DNA of 18,765 nucleotides. It comes from DASTYK01 sp964384585. Lineage in GTDB: Bacteria; Gemmatimonadota; Gemmatimonadetes; Longimicrobiales; RSA9. The DNA is taken from the NCBI GenBank assembly GCA_964384585.1, contig CAYLME010000062.1:1-18765 (forward strand), written 5' to 3'. Shown in pieces: positions 9,731-17,251 of this stretch. Position 1 is the stretch's first letter. The number at the start of each line of letters is the position of its first letter. Under the pieces are notes generated by a model. The model searched no databases. It saw only the letters and a program-made list of their open reading frames with translations, and was not told where the DNA came from. The position numbers and the translations under genes were made by a program.

Positions 9731-11278
9731 ATGTCACCGGATCATATGAACGGCTCCACCAGGCTGCTGGTCATTGCAGGTGCCGGCATACTCCTGCTTG
9801 CGGGCGTGGGCGCGGGTGTGTTGCTGACGCCACCCGAGCGCGTCACGGTTCCGATGCTGGATGCGCCGTCGCGTCCGCCGGCAGTCCAGAACGTTGCCTC
9901 GGTGCGCCGCGCATCGGAGCTGTCGGACGCGTTCATCTCGATCGCGGAGACCGTGACGCCGGCAGTGGTGCGCATTCAGTCGGAGCGCACGGTGCCGCGT
10001 CCGCGCGCGGGCTGGCTGCCACGCGGCCTGCACGACTTCTTCGGCGGGATCCAGCAGGACTCGGTGCCGCTCGAAGTGCCGGAGGTTGGTGGCGGTACGG
10101 GTTTCGTCGTCTCGAGCGACGGCTACATCCTCACGAACAACCACGTCGTCGAGGGCGCAACGCGCATCGTCGTGTCGCTCCCGGACCGCCGCATGTTCGA
10201 GGCGGCCGTCATCGGGCGGGACCCGACCACCGACCTCGCCGTGATCCGCATCGATGCCCGGGGCCTGCCCGCCGTGTATCTCGGCGACTCGGACGAGGCG
10301 CGGGTGGGCGAGTGGGTCGTCGCGATCGGCAACCCCGGGTTCGACGAGGCAAGCACGCTCGACTTCACGGTGACGAGCGGCATCATCAGCGCGAAGGGCC
10401 GTCCGCTCAACATCATTGATGTGGGCACCGACGCGAACGACGGTTTCCGTTACGCGATCGAGGATTTCATCCAGACTGACGCGGTGATCAACCCCGGCAA
10501 CTCCGGCGGCCCGCTGGTCAACCTGCGCGGCGCCGTGATCGGCGTGAATACCGCGATCGCAACATCGACGGGCTACAACCAGGGCTACGGCTTCGCGATC
10601 CCGTCCAACCTCGCCCGGCGCGTGATGAAGGACCTGATCGAGAAGGGTCATGTCGAGCGCGCCCTGCTCGGCGTCTCGATCGTGGACGTCACGCCCGAGG
10701 ATGCCGAGGTCTACGGCCTGCCTTCGATTGCGGGCGTGCTCGTGGAGGACTTCGCAGGCGATTCGCCAGCGCGACGCGCGGGGCTGGAGCGCGGCGACGT
10801 GATCGTCGAGATCAACGGCCAGCCCGCACTACGTGTGGGACAGCTGCAGCGACTCGTCGCCGGTCATGCGCCTGGCGAGTCCGTGCGACTCGGAGTGGTG
10901 CGCTACGGCGAGCGGCGCGAGCTGTCCGTGCAACTCATGCAGGCCCCCGTCGTTCGTGCGCCCGCGCAGAACGAGCCGCGCCGTCAGAGCGATCCGATGC
11001 TGGGCATGGACATCGCGGACCTCGACGCCGAACTCGCGCGCCAGCTCGGCTACGCGCGTACCGGTGGTGTCGTCGTCGCAGACGTGAAGCCGGCGAGCGC
11101 TGCCGACCGCAAGCGTGTCGGGATCGGTCACCGGATCGTCAGCATCGACCGCACGCCTGTAGAGACTGCTGCGCAGGCACGCCGCATCCTGCGCGCGGCG
11201 CGCAGTGGCCAGGTCCTGTCGTTCCTGCTCGAGTACCCGGACCAGCGCACATACATCGCCAACGTCCGGGCTCCCTGA
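9731..11278 (+). CDS. htrA: HtrA/Deg-family serine protease with two PDZ domains
   Basis: Envelope quality-control protease of the DegP/DegQ family. With the ATG at 9731 it has 515 residues. One N-terminal hydrophobic segment (about 12-33, an uncleaved anchor or signal peptide) is followed by the trypsin-like domain with triad H138 (TNNHVV), D168 (TDLAV) and S258 (GNSGGPL). Two PDZ domains follow (about 300-395 and 415-510); the first has the SPARRAGLERGDVI core, the second the ASAADRKRVGIGHRI core. The start is uncertain. AGGGAG (9708-9713) is 17 bases from this ATG, a second in-frame ATG is at 9746, and a TTG at 9704 would add nine residues; all three keep the hydrophobic segment. The gene lies alone between the dnaK hairpin and the tRNA. 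Its neighbours (dnaK, tig, clpXP) share the protein-folding theme. Confidence 0.94.
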   Translation: MSPDHMNGSTRLLVIAGAGILLLAGVGAGVLLTPPERVTVPMLDAPSRPPAVQNVASVRRASELSDAFISIAETVTPAVVRIQSERTVPRPRAGWLPRGLHDFFGGIQQDSVPLEVPEVGGGTGFVVSSDGYILTNNHVVEGATRIVVSLPDRRMFEAAVIGRDPTTDLAVIRIDARGLPAVYLGDSDEARVGEWVVAIGNPGFDEASTLDFTVTSGIISAKGRPLNIIDVGTDANDGFRYAIEDFIQTDAVINPGNSGGPLVNLRGAVIGVNTAIATSTGYNQGYGFAIPSNLARRVMKDLIEKGHVERALLGVSIVDVTPEDAEVYGLPSIAGVLVEDFAGDSPARRAGLERGDVIVEINGQPALRVGQLQRLVAGHAPGESVRLGVVRYGERRELSVQLMQAPVVRAPAQNEPRRQSDPMLGMDIADLDAELARQLGYARTGGVVVADVKPASAADRKRVGIGHRIVSIDRTPVETAAQARRILRAARSGQVLSFLLEYPDQRTYIANVRAP

Positions 11279-11285
11279 CCGCGAC

Positions 11286-11308
11286 CCCCCTGTCGGGGGC
11301 AATTGCCC
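11286..11308 (+). terminator. Possible hairpin after htrA
   Basis: Eight bases after the htrA stop, CCCCC (11286-11290) and GGGGG (11295-11299) can pair around TGTC. The overlapping 12-bp palindrome GGGCAATTGCCC (11297-11308) offers a competing structure. No T run follows. The remaining gap to the tRNA promoter holds nothing else I can name. Confidence 0.4.
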
Positions 11309-11442
11309 GTGCGGCCGGGTGTGCCGTCAGACACTCCGGCGCTGCAAGGCCCGAGGTCGACCACGGACCTCTCCCTGACCCGATACGACCGAACACCACG
11401 CGCGGACGTCGCATGTCCGTATCAGACCGACCGTTTCATCGG

Positions 11443-11471
11443 TTGAACGGGCTTCTGCCGCCTGTTAGCTT
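11443..11471 (+). promoter_or_regulatory. Promoter for tRNA-Leu (and possibly tig-clpP-clpX)
   Basis: TTGAAC (11443-11448) and TAGCTT (11466-11471) are separated by 17 bp, and TG at 11463-11464 forms an extended -10. Transcription would start near 11478, about 10 bases before the mature tRNA 5' end, which is a normal tRNA leader. The same transcript could read on into tig. Confidence 0.6.
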
Positions 11472-11488
11472 TTCTGCGGTATTTCCGG

Positions 11489-11570
11489 GCGAAAGTGGCG
11501 GAACTGGTAGACGCGCGAGACTTAGGATCTCGTGGGCTCGCCCGTGGGGGTTCGAGTCCCCCCTTTCGCA
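11489..11570 (+). tRNA. tRNA-Leu (anticodon UAG)
   Basis: A complete class-II tRNA cloverleaf. The 7-bp acceptor stem is 11489-11495 with 11563-11569 and the discriminator is A11570. The D arm contains GGUAGAC, and the anticodon stem CGAGA/UCUCG closes the loop CUUAGGA with anticodon UAG at 11523-11525. The long variable arm (GGGCTCGCCC type) marks leucine, and the T arm has GGGGG-TTCGAGT-CCCCC. The 3' CCA is not encoded (CTC follows the discriminator), so it must be added by the nucleotidyltransferase. It decodes CUN leucine codons, which this G+C-rich genome uses heavily as CUG/CUC. The tig start codon is only 27 bp downstream. Confidence 0.97.
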
Positions 11571-11597
11571 CTCGGGCGCAAACACATCAGGCGGAAC

Positions 11598-12869
11598 ATG
11601 GCCAATCAGACGGCAGAGCTGCAGGTCAGCATGGAGAAGCCGGGCGCGTGGGCGCGCCGGCTGACGATTACGGTCCCCGCAGAGCGGGTCGATCGCGAAA
11701 AGAAGGCGGCGGTCCAGCGTTACGCGAAGCAGATGCGGCTACCGGGCTTCCGCAAGGGCAAGGTTCCGCTGCAGCTGATGGAGAAGCGCTGGGGTCCTGC
11801 AATCGAGCAGGAGGCGATCGAAAAACTGGTCGGCGATGCGTACCGTGAGGCGATCGATCAGCAGGGGCTGGAGCCGATCTCGCAGGGGGCGATCGATCAC
11901 ATCCACTACCATGCGGGCGAGGACCTCACGTTCCATGTGGATCTGGAGGTCCGGCCGGAGATCGAGCTGGAGCGGGTCGGCGGGTTCCAGCTGAAGCGGG
12001 AGGCGCAGCCGGTCACGGACGAGCAGGTCGCGCAGGTGATCCAGCGGCTGCAGGACGAGAACGCGGTCTGGACGCCGCTCGCGGAAGGCGAGATCCCGCT
12101 CGTCGGCGACATGGTGACGGTCGAGCTGACGCCGAAGGATGACGCGACCGACGCGGCGCCGGACCAGCCGCGCAGCTACGAAATCGTGCTGGGCGAGGGC
12201 CAGGCGGTGCCGGCGATCGAGGAAGTCATCCGCACGCTCAAGCCGGGCGACGAGAATACGTTCGACCTCGACCTGCCGGAGGATGCGTCCCAGCCGGACT
12301 CACCAACGAAGCCGCACCGGGTGCACATCCGCATGCTCGCGGCGAAGCGTGCGGAGCGGCCGGAGGTAGACGACGCGTTTGCCGCCACCGTCGGCGACTT
12401 CGATTCGGTTGACACACTGCGCGCCCGCATCCGCGACGACCTGGAGGCGGAAGCGTCGCGCGAGGCGGAACGCAACGTGCGCTCGCAGCTGATCGGGCAG
12501 ATCGTCGAAGCGAACCCGTTCGACGTGCCGAACGCGATGGTCGAGCGGTACCTCGAGCAGATGCTGCCCGTTCGCGACAATACGGATGCCGAGCGCGTGA
12601 CGGAGATGCACCAGCAGCTGAAGCCCGTCGCGGAGCAGGCGCTGCGCCGCATGCTGGTGATCGATCGCGTTGCAACGATGGAAGCGTTGCGGGCAACACA
12701 GGAGGAAGTCGACGAGCGCATCACGAGCCTGGCCGAGCGGATGGGCCGCCAGGAGGCGGAGTTGCGTCGTCAACTGCAGCAGAGCGGCCGCATCGCGGAA
12801 ATCGAGGAGGAGATCACCGAGAACAAGGTGTTCGGCTACCTCGAATCGCTGTCGACGATCCAGGACTAA
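11598..12869 (+). CDS. tig: Trigger factor, ribosome-bound chaperone
   Basis: First chaperone to meet nascent chains at the ribosome exit tunnel. It has 423 residues, close to the usual 420-450. The N-terminal ribosome-binding domain carries the signature GFRKGKVP (50-57) that docks on protein L23. The middle FKBP-like region (about 155-245) is recognisable (GDMVTVEL, LGEGQAVPAIEE, PGDENTFDLDLPED) but has lost most of the classical isomerase pocket: the flap with F-x-G-x-x-D-G is missing, GFE has become AIEE, and the Tyr after PEE/PED is absent. The C-terminal helical chaperone arms (245-423) look normal (NPFDVPNAMVERYLEQM). The start is set by AGGCGGA just before ATG 11598; longer frames run back into the tRNA. 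clpP follows after 27 bp, the classic tig-clpP-clpX order. Confidence 0.95.
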   Translation: MANQTAELQVSMEKPGAWARRLTITVPAERVDREKKAAVQRYAKQMRLPGFRKGKVPLQLMEKRWGPAIEQEAIEKLVGDAYREAIDQQGLEPISQGAIDHIHYHAGEDLTFHVDLEVRPEIELERVGGFQLKREAQPVTDEQVAQVIQRLQDENAVWTPLAEGEIPLVGDMVTVELTPKDDATDAAPDQPRSYEIVLGEGQAVPAIEEVIRTLKPGDENTFDLDLPEDASQPDSPTKPHRVHIRMLAAKRAERPEVDDAFAATVGDFDSVDTLRARIRDDLEAEASREAERNVRSQLIGQIVEANPFDVPNAMVERYLEQMLPVRDNTDAERVTEMHQQLKPVAEQALRRMLVIDRVATMEALRATQEEVDERITSLAERMGRQEAELRRQLQQSGRIAEIEEEITENKVFGYLESLSTIQD

Positions 12870-12896
12870 CGAGTATCAAAGGCGAAACGAGGCGGA

Positions 12897-13538
12897 ATGG
12901 CCACGATCTATCCACCGTACGTCATCGAGCGCACCAGCCGCGGCGAGCGCAGCTACGACATCTTCAGCCGGCTGCTCATGGACCGCATCGTGTTCCTGGG
13001 CACGCCGATCGATGACACGGTTGCCAATATCATCATCGCGCAGCTGCTGTTCCTGCAGGCCGATGACCCGGAAAAGGACATCTACCTCTACGTCAACAGC
13101 CCGGGCGGCTCGGTGTACGCGGGTCTCGCGATCTATGACACCATGCAGTACCTGAGCACGCCGGTGAACACGATCTGCATGGGGCTCGCGGCGTCCATGG
13201 GCGCGCTGCTCCTGGCCACGGGCACTGCGGGCAAGCGGAGCGCGTTGCCCAACTCGCGCATCATGATCCACCAGCCGGCCGCGGCCCAGGGGATCGGTGG
13301 GACGGCCGCGGACATCGAGATCCAGGCCAAGGAAATCCTGTACGCGCGAGAGCGGCTGAACCAGATTCTGGCAAAGCACACCGGCCAGACGGTCGAGCGG
13401 ATTGCCGAGGACGTGGACCGCGACCGGTTCATGAGCGCCGAAGAAGCCAAGGAATACGGCATCATCGACCAGGTCGTCGAGCACCGGTCCCAGGTCGCCG
13501 AGGGCGATACCGCTTCGCTCACGGCCAAGGATCGTTAG
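12897..13538 (+). CDS. clpP: ATP-dependent Clp protease proteolytic subunit
   Basis: Serine peptidase subunit that forms the tetradecameric barrel fed by ClpX (or ClpA/ClpC). It has 213 residues. The catalytic triad is S100 (AASMGA), H125 (MIHQP) and D176 (DRDRF). The oxyanion/strand motif NSPGGSV is at 67-73 and the N-terminal GERSYDIFSRLL (16-27) is conserved. The propeptide is short. Compared with E. coli ClpP there are two extra residues just after the active-site histidine loop (AAAQGIGGT). A tail of about 15 residues runs beyond the usual end. GAGGCGGA precedes the ATG. It lies 27 bp after tig and 67 bp before clpX, in one direction, so the two Clp subunits are probably made together. 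Confidence 0.98.
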   Translation: MATIYPPYVIERTSRGERSYDIFSRLLMDRIVFLGTPIDDTVANIIIAQLLFLQADDPEKDIYLYVNSPGGSVYAGLAIYDTMQYLSTPVNTICMGLAASMGALLLATGTAGKRSALPNSRIMIHQPAAAQGIGGTAADIEIQAKEILYARERLNQILAKHTGQTVERIAEDVDRDRFMSAEEAKEYGIIDQVVEHRSQVAEGDTASLTAKDR

Positions 13539-13552
13539 ATTACAGGATCGGG

Positions 13553-13577
13553 GCGCCCGGTACATCGGGCCGGGCGC
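13553..13577 (+). other. Hairpin between clpP and clpX
   Basis: A perfect 8-bp stem, GCGCCCGG (13553-13560) with CCGGGCGC (13570-13577), around a 9-base loop. There is no T run after it and the clpX ribosome site begins 14 bases later. It may stabilise the clpP message, be a processing site, or attenuate readthrough; the sequence alone does not decide. Confidence 0.5.
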
Positions 13578-13605
13578 AGGCGTTCCCCACCAGGAGTCGT
13601 GTCCG

Positions 13606-14841
13606 ATGGCGAGCGATAAGCATCTCCGCTGCAGCTTCTGCGGCAAATCCAAGGAGTCGGTCAAGAAGTTCATTTCCGGCCCCTCGGTCTACATCTGCAA
13701 CGAGTGTGTCTCGCTCTGCAACGAGATCCTCGCGGAGGAAGAGGAACGCGAAGCCGCGGAGGCGGTGCCTCGCGTACCCACGCCCCGTGAGATCAAGGAA
13801 GTCCTCGATCAGTACGTCATCGGCCAGGAAGAAGCGAAGAAGTCTCTGTCGGTGGCCGTCTACAACCACTACAAGCGCGTCAACCACCACGGCGTGCTCG
13901 ACGACGTCGAGATCGAGAAGTCCAACATCCTGCTCGTCGGACCGACCGGCGTCGGCAAGACGCTGCTCGCGCAGACGCTCGCGCGCATCCTGCAGGTGCC
14001 CTTCACGATCGCGGACGCGACGACGCTGACCGAGGCCGGCTACGTCGGTGAGGACGTCGAGAACATCCTGGTGCGACTGCTGCAGGCGAGCGACTTCAAC
14101 ATTGCCGAGTGCGAGCGCGGCATCGTCTACATCGACGAGATCGACAAGATCGCACGCAAGTCGGAGAATCCGTCGATCACGCGCGACGTCTCGGGTGAGG
14201 GCGTCCAGCAGGCGCTGCTCAAGATCCTGGAAGGCACGATCGCGAGCGTACCGCCGCAGGGCGGTCGCAAGCATCCGCAGCAGGAATACATCCAGATCAA
14301 CACCCGCAACATCCTGTTCATCTGCGGCGGCGCATTCGACGGTCTCGAGAAGATCGTCGAGCAGCGCACCGGCCAGCGCCGGATCGGCTTTGCGGATGGC
14401 AATGCCGTGGCTCTGCACACCGATACGCCGCTCCAGGCGGCCGAGCCGGATGACCTTCTGCGCTTCGGCCTGATCCCGGAGCTCGTTGGACGCCTGCCGG
14501 TGCTCGTCACCCTCGACTCCCTCGACGAGGCCGCGCTCGTGCGCATCCTGCAGGAGCCGAAGAACGCGCTGCTCAAGCAGTACGACAAGATGTTCTCGCT
14601 CGAGAACATCCGCGTCACCTTCGAGCCGCAGGCCGTGCGCGCGATCGCGCGCCGAGCGATCGAGCGCGGCACGGGTGCCCGCGGGCTGCGCGCCGTCCTC
14701 GAGACGATCATGCGCGACGTCATGTTCGACCTGCCGTCACGCGAGGATGTGCGCGAGATCGTGGTCACGGAAGAGGCGGTGACGTCCGCGCGGCCGCCGC
14801 TGCTCGTACTGCATCCGGAGACCCGGAAGAAGGAAGCGTAG
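13606..14841 (+). CDS. clpX: ATP-dependent Clp protease ATP-binding subunit ClpX
   Basis: AAA+ unfoldase that recognises tagged substrates and threads them into ClpP. It has 411 residues. The N-terminal zinc-binding domain carries C9, C12, C31 and C34. Walker A GPTGVGKT is at 112-119, the substrate-gripping pore loop GYVG at 145-148, Walker B YIDEID at 175-180, the ClpP-docking IGF loop at 260-262, and sensor-2 GTGARGLR lies near residue 354. All key residues are present, so it should be active with the neighbouring ClpP. The ATG is preceded by CAGGAG (13591-13596). The 101-bp gap to engB is G-rich and lacks a clear terminator, so engB may be on the same transcript. Confidence 0.98.
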   Translation: MASDKHLRCSFCGKSKESVKKFISGPSVYICNECVSLCNEILAEEEEREAAEAVPRVPTPREIKEVLDQYVIGQEEAKKSLSVAVYNHYKRVNHHGVLDDVEIEKSNILLVGPTGVGKTLLAQTLARILQVPFTIADATTLTEAGYVGEDVENILVRLLQASDFNIAECERGIVYIDEIDKIARKSENPSITRDVSGEGVQQALLKILEGTIASVPPQGGRKHPQQEYIQINTRNILFICGGAFDGLEKIVEQRTGQRRIGFADGNAVALHTDTPLQAAEPDDLLRFGLIPELVGRLPVLVTLDSLDEAALVRILQEPKNALLKQYDKMFSLENIRVTFEPQAVRAIARRAIERGTGARGLRAVLETIMRDVMFDLPSREDVREIVVTEEAVTSARPPLLVLHPETRKKEA

Positions 14842-14942
14842 GTTCGGTCGGGCCGGGGGCCGGGGGGCAGGAACGGCGGGATACAGCGTGCGTTGTCCCC
14901 GTCGCATGCAGTGACGGTTCACATCGAGAGGATCGAGCGTCC

Positions 14943-15557
14943 TTGTTGATCAAGTCGGTCGAGTTCAAGGGCGCGGTAGCTGCGCCCGGCGGGCCCAAGC
15001 CTGCTTCCCTGCCCGAGATCGCATTCTCCGGGAAATCCAACGTCGGCAAGTCGTCGCTGATCAATCGCCTGCTCGGACGCACGCGCACCCCGGTCGCACG
15101 CGTATCCGCTACACCGGGCAAGACGCAGGAAATCAACTTCTACGAGGTGCGAGCGGCCGCGGCCGGCGGCGACGACGCCTCGTTCTTCCTGGTCGATCTG
15201 CCGGGCTACGGTTTCGCGCGCGTGCCGATGGCAGTGCGTGCAAAGTGGCAGCCGTTGATGGAGAGCTATCTGGGCGGCTCGAAGGAGTTGAAGGGGATCG
15301 TGCAGCTCATCGATGCACGCCACGGTCCGAGCGCGGACGACCGTCGCATGATCAGCTATCTCGCGAGCCTTGGAGTACCGACCCTCTTCGTGCTCACGAA
15401 GGCGGACAAGCTGGGCAAACGAGAACGTGCGAAGCAGCTTGCGAAGGTCACGGAGGATCTGGACGTCGATCCCGAGCAGGTGCTGACGTTCTCGGCTCGA
15501 ACGGGTGAGGGGCGCGAGGAACTGCTGGGGAGCCTGGAGGCGTTGTTGGTCGGTTGA
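14943..15557 (+). CDS. engB: Ribosome-assembly GTPase EngB (YihA/YsxC), TTG start
   Basis: TRAFAC-class GTPase needed for late large-subunit ribosome assembly. It has 204 residues, the usual size. The G motifs are the P-loop GKSNVGKS (30-37), TPGKTQE as the switch-I threonine region, DLPGYG (G3), TKADK (G4) and SARTGEG (G5). No in-frame ATG or GTG exists near the conserved N-terminus. Two adjacent TTG codons (14943 and 14946) do, with GAGAGGA at 14926-14932 at good distance, so translation probably begins at TTG 14943. It follows the clpX gene in the same direction; the tig-clpP-clpX-engB order is common in bacteria. It converges on the sigma-54 regulator. Confidence 0.93.
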   Translation: MLIKSVEFKGAVAAPGGPKPASLPEIAFSGKSNVGKSSLINRLLGRTRTPVARVSATPGKTQEINFYEVRAAAAGGDDASFFLVDLPGYGFARVPMAVRAKWQPLMESYLGGSKELKGIVQLIDARHGPSADDRRMISYLASLGVPTLFVLTKADKLGKRERAKQLAKVTEDLDVDPEQVLTFSARTGEGREELLGSLEALLVG

Positions 15558-15560
15558 GGC

Positions 15561-15598
15561 GGGTGTTTCACTGCCGCCCTTCCCCGTGGTGAAACCCC
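15561..15598 (+). terminator. Possible imperfect terminator hairpin after engB
   Basis: TTTCAC (15566-15571) pairs with GTGAAA (15589-15594), with flanking GGG/CCC beyond small bulges, four bases after the engB stop. There is no T run. It may act together with the stronger hairpin that follows to separate the two convergent units. Confidence 0.35.
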
Positions 15599-15606
15599 GA
15601 CTGTCA

Positions 15607-15638
15607 ACCGCTCGGCGCAGGCCTGCGCCTACAGCGGT
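15607..15638. terminator. Strong hairpin between convergent engB and the sigma-54 regulator
   Basis: A perfect 16-bp palindrome (15614-15629, GGCGCAGG followed by its complement) is nested inside a second stem, ACCGCT (15607-15612) with AGCGGT (15633-15638). Together they give about 12 bp of stem around a GGCC loop. It contains the stop codon of the regulator gene on the minus strand. Neither side has a T run, so it is a stable 3' end or a bidirectional transcription block rather than a textbook intrinsic terminator. Confidence 0.5.
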
Positions 15639-17236
15639 ATCTCGTACTCCTTGATCTTCCGGTAGAGCGTGCGCTCGCCCATACCGAGCATTTCTGCCGC
15701 CTTGCGGCGATTGCCGCCCACGTCCTTGAGTGCGGCGAGGATGGCGGCCTTCTCGATCTCCTGCAGCGTCATTCCCGGCCGGTAGACGACGACCGAGTGT
15801 TCGTCCTCACTGTCGACGTCCTCGATCTCGAGATGATCGAGCGAGCGACCGTGTGGATGCATCGAGTCGTGACCGACGGCGGTGACCGCGACCGGTTGCG
15901 CGACACCATCACCACCATACTGGAACGGCGGTGGCGGCATGGAAGGCAGCGTGTGGGTACGGCGGTACTGCTCGAACTGCGAACGCAGCTCCTCCATGTC
16001 GATGCGCAACTGAAGGATCGTGCGAAACACGAACTCGAGTTCCGGTGACGGTGCGTGCTCGAGGCCGTGCGTGGCACCCACGATCGGCACCGGCAGCATG
16101 CGTGAACTGCTGCGCGCGCCCTCGCGCATCTCGGGCGGCAGATCCTCGGGCTCGATGCGCGTGCCCGGCGCCATCACGCACATCGACTCGACCAGGTTGC
16201 GCATCTCGCGCACGTTACCGGGCCAGTCATAGTGGATCAGGCGTTGCATCGTTTCCGGCGCGAGACTGATCGGCGGCCGGCCCATCTCCCTGCTCGTTTC
16301 GCGTATGAACGTGTCCATGAGCAGCGGGATGTCGTCGCGCCGCTCGCGCAGCGGCGGCAGGTGGATCTGCACGACGTTGAGGCGATAGTACAGGTCACCG
16401 CGGAACCGGCCGGTCTCGACCTGTGTGCGCAGGTCCTGGTTCGTCGCTGCGATCACTCGCACGTCGACGGCGATCGATTCCTCGCCGCCCACCCGCATGA
16501 ACTCGCGCTCCTCGAGCACGCGCAGCAGCTTCGTCTGTGTCGCCATCGGCATCTCGCCGATCTCGTCGAGGAAGAGCGTACCCCTGTCTGCCAGCTCGAA
16601 GAAGCCCTTGCGCTGGCCGATTGCGCCGGTGAAGGCCCCCTTCTCGTGACCGAAGAGCTCGGACTCCAGCAACGTTTCCGGCAGTGCCGCGACGTTCGCC
16701 GCGATGAACGCGCGATTGCGACGCGGTGACAGCATGTGGATGCCGCGCGCGATGCGCTCCTTGCCCGTTCCGCTCTCGCCGGTGACGAGCACCGTCGAGT
16801 TCACGGACGCGACCTGCACCACCCGCTCGAGCGCATCCATCATGGGCTCGGACTCGCCGATGATACCGGTCAGCGTGCGCAGGCGCGTGCGCTGCACGAG
16901 CAGCTGGCCTGTGCGGGACACCGCATCGATGTCGATCGGTTTCGTGAACGCCCGCGTCAGCCCCAGCTGCCAGCGCATTTCCGGCGTCGTCTGTGTAGTC
17001 GAGTCGGCGAGGCCGATGACCGGCAGATGGTCGTGCTCGGCGGCTTCGCGGACCAGCCGGCGTGCCTGCTTTTCTGCCAGACCGCCGCTCAGGATGAGCA
17101 GCGCAGGGTCGCGCACGTCGGCGATCTTCTCGCCGGGCGTAACCAGCTCGACCGCATAGCCAGCCGCTTCGAACGCGTCGCGCAGCCTCACGGCCGGCGC
17201 GAGATCGTATGTCGTAATGAGGACGGTTTCAGCCAT
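15629..17236 (-). CDS. NtrC-type sigma-54 transcription activator with degenerate receiver
   Basis: Enhancer-binding activator of sigma-54 RNA polymerase, 535 residues. The first 110 residues fold like a response-regulator receiver, but the phosphate-accepting aspartate at the end of strand 3 is replaced by S50 (LLILSGG). Of the acidic pair only D11 remains, while the lysine K99 (FTKP) is kept. The AAA+ domain (about 125-365) is intact: Walker A GESGTGKE (153-160), GAFTGA (200-205) that contacts sigma-54, Walker B LFLDEIGE (221-228) and the arginine region RFRGDLYYRL. A linker of about 115 residues contains a predicted helical/coiled stretch (400-426) and a Pro-rich part. A Fis-type helix-turn-helix ends the protein (490-535). 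No partner kinase gene is adjacent. It starts 15 bp after the MogA-like gene in a gcvT-led operon. The ribosome site is weak. Its target genes are unknown. Confidence 0.93.
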   Translation of the reverse strand: MAETVLITTYDLAPAVRLRDAFEAAGYAVELVTPGEKIADVRDPALLILSGGLAEKQARRLVREAAEHDHLPVIGLADSTTQTTPEMRWQLGLTRAFTKPIDIDAVSRTGQLLVQRTRLRTLTGIIGESEPMMDALERVVQVASVNSTVLVTGESGTGKERIARGIHMLSPRRNRAFIAANVAALPETLLESELFGHEKGAFTGAIGQRKGFFELADRGTLFLDEIGEMPMATQTKLLRVLEEREFMRVGGEESIAVDVRVIAATNQDLRTQVETGRFRGDLYYRLNVVQIHLPPLRERRDDIPLLMDTFIRETSREMGRPPISLAPETMQRLIHYDWPGNVREMRNLVESMCVMAPGTRIEPEDLPPEMREGARSSSRMLPVPIVGATHGLEHAPSPELEFVFRTILQLRIDMEELRSQFEQYRRTHTLPSMPPPPFQYGGDGVAQPVAVTAVGHDSMHPHGRSLDHLEIEDVDSEDEHSVVVYRPGMTLQEIEKAAILAALKDVGGNRRKAAEMLGMGERTLYRKIKEYEIPL

Positions 17237-17251
17237 GGACGCGTGTCAATG

